This document shows, in pieces, positions 58,814 to 64,000 of a stretch of DNA of 64,000 nucleotides. The notes beneath the pieces are model-generated. The model saw only the letters and a list, made by a program, of their open reading frames with translations. It did not search any database and was not told the origin of the DNA. This DNA comes from UBA2638 sp046293135 (GTDB lineage: Bacteria > Pseudomonadota > Alphaproteobacteria > Micavibrionales > Micavibrionaceae): assembly GCA_046293135.1 (NCBI GenBank), contig JBKBPR010000003.1:124001-188000 (forward strand), in the 5' to 3' direction. Made by a program: the position numbers and the translations under genes. The first letter of the stretch is position 1. Each line of letters opens with the position of its first letter.

Positions 58814-59536
58814 TTAAATCGGCAGGTCGAGCCAGTGGCGGAAGCTGCGTTCGATCACGCGGGCGAGGAACAATATCTGATCCGTGGCTTGCCCCTCGTG
58901 GAACATATCGGGGTGGCGGCTGCCAAAGGCGAGGATGGCGGGCGGCGTATCCATCGAAATATCAACGCGTAGCAAAATCTGTGAGCCAACCAGCGTAGCC
59001 CCGCCGCCGTAAATCGCTTCGATCCCGCTGATATTATCTTGCAGCAGGATGTTCTTTCCCATCATCCATTTATCAACCGTGCCCGACGGGATGATACGGA
59101 TTCCTGTGGTGTGGACGTGCGGAATTTCGCCGCCGGCGCTCTCAACCACAAAGGTCGTAATATCAATATCCAGCAAATCGGTCAGATCCATTGTGATCGT
59201 ATGGATGAAATCATCGAAATTCCTCGCCTCCAGCAAACGCAGCACAGCCTTGTGGATTCGCTGCTGGTTGTTCATATTGGCGCGGGAGGTTTCGACAATC
59301 TCGCGCGTGGTCTGAATGACTTCTTCTTTATCGGCCTTCAGGCGTTTGATCATATAGGATTGGAAATCGGCAACGCCCTTTGTGTCATTGAGGGCAGGCA
59401 CTTCCAGAAACTCGCAAGCCTCCGGATTGTTTTTCAGGAATTTCGGATTGGCGCGCAAATAGGCCAAAATATCATCATCGTTTAAATCCATAAGCTCTGC
59501 TGCTGTGTTGGTGTTGTGCTGTGACAAATCGGGCAT
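58814..59536 (-). CDS. DUF484 family protein
   Basis: 240 residues with a GAF-like domain. N-terminal DDDILAYLRANPKFLKNNPE matches the start of DUF484, followed by FQSYMIKRLKADKEEVIQ, LLEARNFDDFIHTITMDLTDLLDIDI and a C-terminal LAFGSRHPDMFHEGQATDQILFLARVIER. The function is unknown, but the gene is regularly beside xerC in proteobacteria. Ligand binding is possible because of the GAF fold. Confidence 0.88.
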   Translation of the reverse strand: MPDLSQHNTNTAAELMDLNDDDILAYLRANPKFLKNNPEACEFLEVPALNDTKGVADFQSYMIKRLKADKEEVIQTTREIVETSRANMNNQQRIHKAVLRLLEARNFDDFIHTITMDLTDLLDIDITTFVVESAGGEIPHVHTTGIRIIPSGTVDKWMMGKNILLQDNISGIEAIYGGGATLVGSQILLRVDISMDTPPAILAFGSRHPDMFHEGQATDQILFLARVIERSFRHWLDLPI

Positions 59537-59697
59537 AATGGCTGAAATATCTTTCTTGTGTTTTGTTGCTGGCGTGAATCATCAATTCATCCAGTATAGC
59601 ATGATGATTTTCCAAATTAAAAATACGCTGTGATGGCTATCGTGTTGTTGGCGCAGGGCGTATGCTTTCTGCGTGATTTTTTATTCAGAGCCAAGCC

Positions 59698-60354
59698 TTA
59701 CAAAATGCTCTGTCCGGTTTTTTTCCAGTCTTCAACGAAGGCCGCAAGCCCCTTATCAGTGAGCGGGTGATTGTAAAGCTGGCGAATAACCGCAGGCGGA
59801 CATGTCACGACATCTGCGCCCATTTTCGCGCTATCGATAATATGCATCGGGTTGCGGACAGAGGCGACTAAAACTTGCGTATAGATCGTGTCGTAATTCT
59901 CGTAAATCGTGAGAATATCGGAAATCAGCTGCATTCCGTCTTGTGAAATATCATCGAGCCGCCCGACAAACGGGGAGATAAACGTTGCGCCCGCCTTGGC
60001 CGCGAGCAGCGCTTGCCCCGGTGAAAAGCACAAGGTCACATTCACCATCGTGCCGTTATCGGAAAGCTCCTTACAGACGCGCAGCCCGTCCATCGTCAGC
60101 GGCACTTTGACAGCGATATTATCGGCAATCGCCGCGAGCTTTTTGCCTTCTTTTATCATGGTGTCATAATCGGTGGCTGCGACCTCGGCGCTGACGGGGC
60201 CATCGACAATGCCGCAAATTTCCTCAATCAACGGGATAAACTCACGCCCTGATTTGGCAATAATCGAAGGGTTGGTCGTCACACCGTCGAGCATCCCGAC
60301 AGCGGCGAGTTCACGGATTTCGGTCAAATCAGATGTATCGGCAAAAAATTTCAT
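59698..60354 (-). CDS. fsa: Fructose-6-phosphate aldolase/transaldolase-like protein
   Basis: 218 residues, the short transaldolase form. MKFFADTSDLTEIRELA, DGVTTNPSIIAKSG, Schiff-base Lys in NIAVKVPLTMDGL, VNVTLCFSPGQALLAAKAGATFISPFVGR and GADVVTCPPAVIRQLYNHPLTD are all present. Whether it acts as fructose-6-phosphate aldolase or true transaldolase cannot be decided by eye. The divergent gap to priA is 144 bases. Confidence 0.94.
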   Translation of the reverse strand: MKFFADTSDLTEIRELAAVGMLDGVTTNPSIIAKSGREFIPLIEEICGIVDGPVSAEVAATDYDTMIKEGKKLAAIADNIAVKVPLTMDGLRVCKELSDNGTMVNVTLCFSPGQALLAAKAGATFISPFVGRLDDISQDGMQLISDILTIYENYDTIYTQVLVASVRNPMHIIDSAKMGADVVTCPPAVIRQLYNHPLTDKGLAAFVEDWKKTGQSIL

Positions 60355-60498
60355 AGCGCGGTGTTGTCCTTAAATTTCGAGTAAGCAAAACTGTTATACA
60401 CATCTCTAGACATTACGCGCCGCTTTTTCAAGCGCTAAGGGAAAGTGCGGGGCATATTTCCGCTGTTTTCTTGCCGCTGAATTTCCTATGATGGGCGC

Positions 60499-62793
60499 AT
60501 GCAAAAGAATTTATTCGCACAGCAAGGTGAGGGGACGGATGACGGCGAGGCGGCGCAGCAAAGCGCATCGCAACAGCCCTCCGGCGAAATAGCCCCGAAG
60601 CGCGTTATGAGCGTTCTAGTGCCTTATCCCGTGGACAAGGTTTATGATTATGCCGTGCCGCAAGGGGTGGAGGTTGCGGCGGGTGATTATGTTGTTGTGC
60701 CGCTCGGTAAGCGCGAGATTCCCGCCGTGGTTTGGGGGGAGGCGGTGGGCGATGTTGCGCCCTCGAAATTAAAGCCGGTCATCAGCCGTTATGACTTTCC
60801 GCCGATGGCCGAAGTGCAGCGCCGCTTCATTGACCGCGCCGCCGATTACACGATGAATGCGCGGGGCTTTGTGCTGAAAATGTCCTTGAGCGTTCCGGCG
60901 GGGCTGGAGCCGCCCAAGCCGATTACGGCCTATACGCTGGCCGCCGATCTGCGCAGCTCGACGGCTTACTTGCAAAATCTTAACCCCAAGCAACAGGCGG
61001 TTTGTAAGCTCCTGAGCGATGGCGCTGCGCGCCGCCTGAGCGAGATTACAGACCAGACGGAGGCGAGCAGCAGCGCGGTCAAAACCTTGCTCAAAAAAGG
61101 CGTGCTGGAGGGGGTGGAGATATATTCCGCCGCGCCTTGCCGTAATCCGCAGGTTGATAACGCTGAGGCGGTCGAGCTCTCCAGCGATCAGGAACAAGCC
61201 GCCAGCGCCTTGATTGATATCCAGCGCAGCGGCAGCTTTCAGGCTGTATTGCTGGATGGGGTGACGGGGGCGGGCAAGACCGAAACCTATTTCGAAGCCG
61301 TGGCCGAGGCGCTGCGTCAGGACAAACAGGTTTTGATCTTGTTGCCTGAAATTGCGTTGTCCAACGCGTTTTTGGAGCGGTTTAAATCGCGCTTTGGGTG
61401 TGCGCCCGCTTTATGGCACTCGCATTTGACAACGGCGCAGCGCAAAAATACGTGGCGCGGTGTCGCAAATGGTGAAACGCGCGTTGTGATCGGGGCGCGT
61501 TCAGCGCTGTTCTTGCCCTATGCCGAGCTGGGCCTGATTATCGTCGATGAGGAACATGATCCGGCCTATAAACAAGAGGACGGAGCGCTCTATCACGCCC
61601 GTGATATGGCTGTGCTGCGCGCGCATCTGGGCGGGTTTCCGATCATTCTCGTTTCGGCGACGCCGTCGCTGGAGACAATTCACAATGCATGGAACGGACG
61701 CTATCGCCATTTGCACCTTCCGGCGCGGTTCGGCGGGGCGCAGCTTCCGAGCGTGCATTTGATTGATATGCGCCGCGACAAGCCGGAGCGTCAGCATTTC
61801 ATTTCCCCCGTTCTGGTCAAGGCGGCGCAAGAAACGCTGGAGAGCGGCGAGCAGGTTTTGTTCTTTCTCAATCGCCGCGGCTATGCGCCGCTCACGCTGT
61901 GCCGCACTTGCGGTCACCGTATGAATTGCCCGCGCTGTACGGCGTGGCTAGTGGAGCATCGCGCGGGCGGGGCGCTGCAATGCCATCACTGCGGCTATGC
62001 GCAAAAATCGCCCAAGGAATGCCCTGAATGCGGCGATAAGGGATCGATGGCCGCGTGCGGCCCCGGTGTTGAGCGCATTTATGAGGAGGCCAAGGCGCTG
62101 TTCCCCGATCGCACTGTGATGGTGCTGGCGAGCGATACGGCGGAAAGCAATGAGGCGCTGAAAGATATGCTGGAGCAAATTCGCTCTGGCGCGATTGATA
62201 TTGTGATCGGCACGCAGATTATCGCCAAGGGGCATCACTTCCCGAATTTGACGTTGGTCGGTGTGATTGATGCTGATCTGGGCTTACAGGGCGGAGATTT
62301 ACGCGCCGCCGAGCGGACATACCAGCTTTTGCATCAGGTTGCGGGCAGGGCAGGGCGCGCCGAAAAGCCGGGACGGGTGTTCCTGCAAAGCTTTATGCCT
62401 GAACACCGCATCATGCAGGCCATGACATCGGGTGCGCGGGATGAATTTCTGGAGGCGGAAAGTTGGGAGCGTGAGCAAGCGCATATGCCGCCCTATAGCC
62501 GTTTGGCGGGGATTATCGTTTCAGGACGCGAGGAATCGCAAGTGCTGGAGGTTGCCAAGCAGCTTGGCCGTATCTCCCCGCAAGGCCGTACGGAAAGCGG
62601 TTTGAGCATCCAGACATTGGGCCCTGCGGCTGCGCCCTTGGCACGGCTGCGCGGAAAATATCGCTATCGGCTATTGGTCAATGCCGATAAGGCCGTGAAC
62701 CTTCAAAAAACGCTGGCGGAATGGGTGGGCGCGGTGAAAGTGCCTTCAACCGTCAGGGTGCAGATTGATATCGACCCGCAATCGTTTTTGTAG
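60499..62793 (+). CDS. priA: Primosomal helicase PriA
   Basis: Restarts stalled replication forks. 764 residues. N-terminal 3'-end-binding domain (VLVPYPVDKVYDYAVPQGV), helicase core with Walker A GVTGAGKTETY, Walker B IIVDEEHDPAYKQEDGALYHARD, LVSATPSLETI, zinc-binding insertion (CRTCGHRMNCPRC and CHHCGYAQKSPKECPECG, with eight Cys and adjacent His), and motif region IGTQIIAKGHHFPNLTLV, QVAGRAGRAEKPGRV. The first 30 residues are Gln/Ser/Ala-rich and likely disordered. Confidence 0.97.
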   Translation: MQKNLFAQQGEGTDDGEAAQQSASQQPSGEIAPKRVMSVLVPYPVDKVYDYAVPQGVEVAAGDYVVVPLGKREIPAVVWGEAVGDVAPSKLKPVISRYDFPPMAEVQRRFIDRAADYTMNARGFVLKMSLSVPAGLEPPKPITAYTLAADLRSSTAYLQNLNPKQQAVCKLLSDGAARRLSEITDQTEASSSAVKTLLKKGVLEGVEIYSAAPCRNPQVDNAEAVELSSDQEQAASALIDIQRSGSFQAVLLDGVTGAGKTETYFEAVAEALRQDKQVLILLPEIALSNAFLERFKSRFGCAPALWHSHLTTAQRKNTWRGVANGETRVVIGARSALFLPYAELGLIIVDEEHDPAYKQEDGALYHARDMAVLRAHLGGFPIILVSATPSLETIHNAWNGRYRHLHLPARFGGAQLPSVHLIDMRRDKPERQHFISPVLVKAAQETLESGEQVLFFLNRRGYAPLTLCRTCGHRMNCPRCTAWLVEHRAGGALQCHHCGYAQKSPKECPECGDKGSMAACGPGVERIYEEAKALFPDRTVMVLASDTAESNEALKDMLEQIRSGAIDIVIGTQIIAKGHHFPNLTLVGVIDADLGLQGGDLRAAERTYQLLHQVAGRAGRAEKPGRVFLQSFMPEHRIMQAMTSGARDEFLEAESWEREQAHMPPYSRLAGIIVSGREESQVLEVAKQLGRISPQGRTESGLSIQTLGPAAAPLARLRGKYRYRLLVNADKAVNLQKTLAEWVGAVKVPSTVRVQIDIDPQSFL

Positions 62794-62808
62794 TGCCTAA
62801 TGTAGCGC

Positions 62809-63618
62809 CTAATCCCTTTTCTTTCGAAACGGATAGAGTATCTGGCCGATGAAATCCTGCGGGTAGTGCTGTTGATCCTCCCCGATGCCATAGCCCTTCG
62901 GCAAAGCGTTTTCAGGGTGGTGATATGTTCCGAATATCAGGTCGATACAAGAAAACATCGAGCAGAAATTTTTGTCATGTGCTTCTTTTTCCATGGCGTG
63001 ATGCCAGCGATGGAAATTCGGTGAGGCGAAAACATAACGCATCGGCTTGTTGAATTGCAGCTCGATATTGGCATGGGTGAAGTAGTTAAAGCCCTTGAGC
63101 AATAAGATCGCAAAGACCATGCCCGCGCCGCTAAAGCCGAGCAAATGTAATATTGTCAGGTCAAAGATCATCGCAACCAGCACATCAACAGGGTGCAGCC
63201 GCATGGAGGTCAGCCAATTCAGATGTTCGGCGCTGTGATGGATGGAATGGACGCGCCAGAGGTATTTATGTGTGAATCTGTGCCGCCAATAGGTTGAAAA
63301 GTCGAGAATAAACGCCCCGAAAAACGCCTGTAGCACCAATGGCAGCGCGTTAATTTCGTCGTTAAAGGCTTGATAGGGGATGATCGGCGCAATCAGGAAA
63401 TTGATCAATCCGAGCAGAATAAGGGAGTAAACCGGAATAGCGATCAGAGTATTGCTAAGGGCGAAGCCAAGCTCTTGCCGGAAATCGTCCTTGAAAAACT
63501 TCACGTTTTTTTCGGCGGGGCGCAGTTTTTCGATGCCGAAAAAGATCAATCCGACCAATATCAATTCAACGGCCAGGTCAGCGCTTCCCATCAGGAAATC
63601 AAGAATGATGTCATTCAT
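62809..63618 (-). CDS. Fatty acid hydroxylase/sterol desaturase family membrane protein
   Basis: 269 residues with several membrane helices. Three histidine clusters for a di-iron centre: HRFTH, HSIHHSAEHLNWLTSMRLHP and HRWHHAMEKEAHDKNF. DVLVAMIFDLTILHLLGFSG and FCSMFSCIDLIFGTYHHPE fit the superfamily. The substrate is unknown: hydroxylation or desaturation of a lipid is most likely. It converges with priA, with 15 bases between the stops. Confidence 0.9.
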   Translation of the reverse strand: MNDIILDFLMGSADLAVELILVGLIFFGIEKLRPAEKNVKFFKDDFRQELGFALSNTLIAIPVYSLILLGLINFLIAPIIPYQAFNDEINALPLVLQAFFGAFILDFSTYWRHRFTHKYLWRVHSIHHSAEHLNWLTSMRLHPVDVLVAMIFDLTILHLLGFSGAGMVFAILLLKGFNYFTHANIELQFNKPMRYVFASPNFHRWHHAMEKEAHDKNFCSMFSCIDLIFGTYHHPENALPKGYGIGEDQQHYPQDFIGQILYPFRKKRD

Positions 63619-63678
63619 AAGATCAATATATCACGAAACTTTGGTCAACGGATATATCAAAAATCAAAAGCATTCGTG

Positions 63679-64000
63679 TTAGCGCCTTTGCGGTTTGTCG
63701 TAAAAAATCGTATTTTTATTGTCGGTATAAATGCCCAGCGTATTATGATCCGCAACGTCGCGGTAAAGATAGATCACATTGGCCAGATTGGCGTGATCAT
63801 TGTCCCAAAGCTTGTATTCCTCATTGATCGCCATGCGGTTAATATGCGGGAATACGAGACGGAACGTATTATCTAGCTTTTGGCTGAAAACACTTTGGAA
63901 ATTGGGGGATACAATAAAGTTCCCGACAACCACGCCGCCCGGTTTTAGCGCCGCTTTGACTTGCTCGAAGAACTCTTTTGTCACCAGATATTCAGGGATA
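63679..64000 (-). CDS. Methyltransferase/spermidine-synthase-like protein, N-terminus beyond window
   Basis: The frame is open to the right edge. Visible are 107 codons: IPEYLVTKEFFEQVKAALKP, then GGVVVGNFIVSP, TFRLVFPHINRMAINEE and a C-terminal tail. LTKEFFxxVxxxLxPGGVxVxN is the late part of the Rossmann fold of spermidine-synthase-type methyltransferases. An internal GTG at 63984 is not taken as the start because the frame and the fold continue upstream. Substrate unknown. Confidence 0.7.
   Translation of the reverse strand, partial: IPEYLVTKEFFEQVKAALKPGGVVVGNFIVSPNFQSVFSQKLDNTFRLVFPHINRMAINEEYKLWDNDHANLANVIYLYRDVADHNTLGIYTDNKNTIFYDKPQRR

Overview
The window is a 64 kb chromosomal segment of an alphaproteobacterium with moderate GC. 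The assignment rests on four gene neighbourhoods typical of that class: murA-hisG-UPF0262-infA-maf-rng; dgt-SPOR-nagZ-scpA-scpB-tatABC; zapE-mdh-sucCD-sucA-sucB-lpdA; and xerC-DUF484-fsa-priA. It also carries a DUF2336 protein, an IalB-family protein and a hybrid kinase related to CckA. The genus cannot be fixed from sequence reading alone. No phage, plasmid backbone, rRNA operon or CRISPR array was seen.

Layout. 1-3.9 kb: the 5' part of a YjbH-like outer-membrane protein gene (cut by the window edge), a hybrid histidine kinase and a CheY-like receiver. 4-7 kb: glycerol use (glpD, glpK). 7-10.7 kb: a large FecR/cadherin-like surface protein and a small membrane protein. 10.7-18.4 kb (minus strand): 3-hydroxybutyrate dehydrogenase, a bacterial voltage-gated cation channel, tRNA-Phe, then the rng-maf-infA-UPF0262-hisG-murA block, dcd and a 59-residue basic protein with a TTG start. 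18.5-23.3 kb: tRNA-Thr, an IalB-like protein, two paralogous lipoprotein hydrolases, xth, an unknown protein and erpA. 23.4-31.5 kb (plus strand): dgt, a SPOR protein, nagZ, scpAB, tatABC and zapE. 31.6-54.7 kb: a long TCA-cycle region (mdh, sucC, sucD, sucA, sucB, lpdA) interrupted by lineage-specific genes. 54.7-57.3 kb: an AT-rich accessory and repeat-rich stretch. 57.3-64 kb: xerC, a GGCT-fold protein, DUF484, fsa, priA, a fatty-acid-hydroxylase-family protein and the 3' part of a methyltransferase-like gene.

How the genes work together. SucA, SucB and Lpd form the 2-oxoglutarate dehydrogenase complex. SucCD and Mdh continue the cycle. Three thiamine genes (thiE, thiD, thiL) lie between sucA and sucB with overlapping or near-touching frames, so the SucA cofactor pathway is probably co-transcribed with its main consumer. 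ScpAB serve chromosome condensation, TatABC folded-protein export, and PriA and XerC replication restart and chromosome resolution. NagZ and MurA act on peptidoglycan, and the SPOR protein probably binds it.

The most unusual locus lies between sucB and lpdA. Two deaminase-family proteins share an operon, and one seems to carry a second, inactivated deaminase domain. Divergent to them is an 805-residue protein ending in a LOG-like nucleotide-binding domain. This looks like an undescribed nucleotide-processing module. Other notable items are a cation channel with an acidic TLEDWPD filter, a 15-bp tandem repeat inside the phosphotransfer domain of the kinase, a cytosolic-type malate dehydrogenase in the usual alphaproteobacterial mdh position, a 702-residue helical protein of unknown role, and a 28-bp duplication of the lpdA 3' end flanking a small AT-rich gene.
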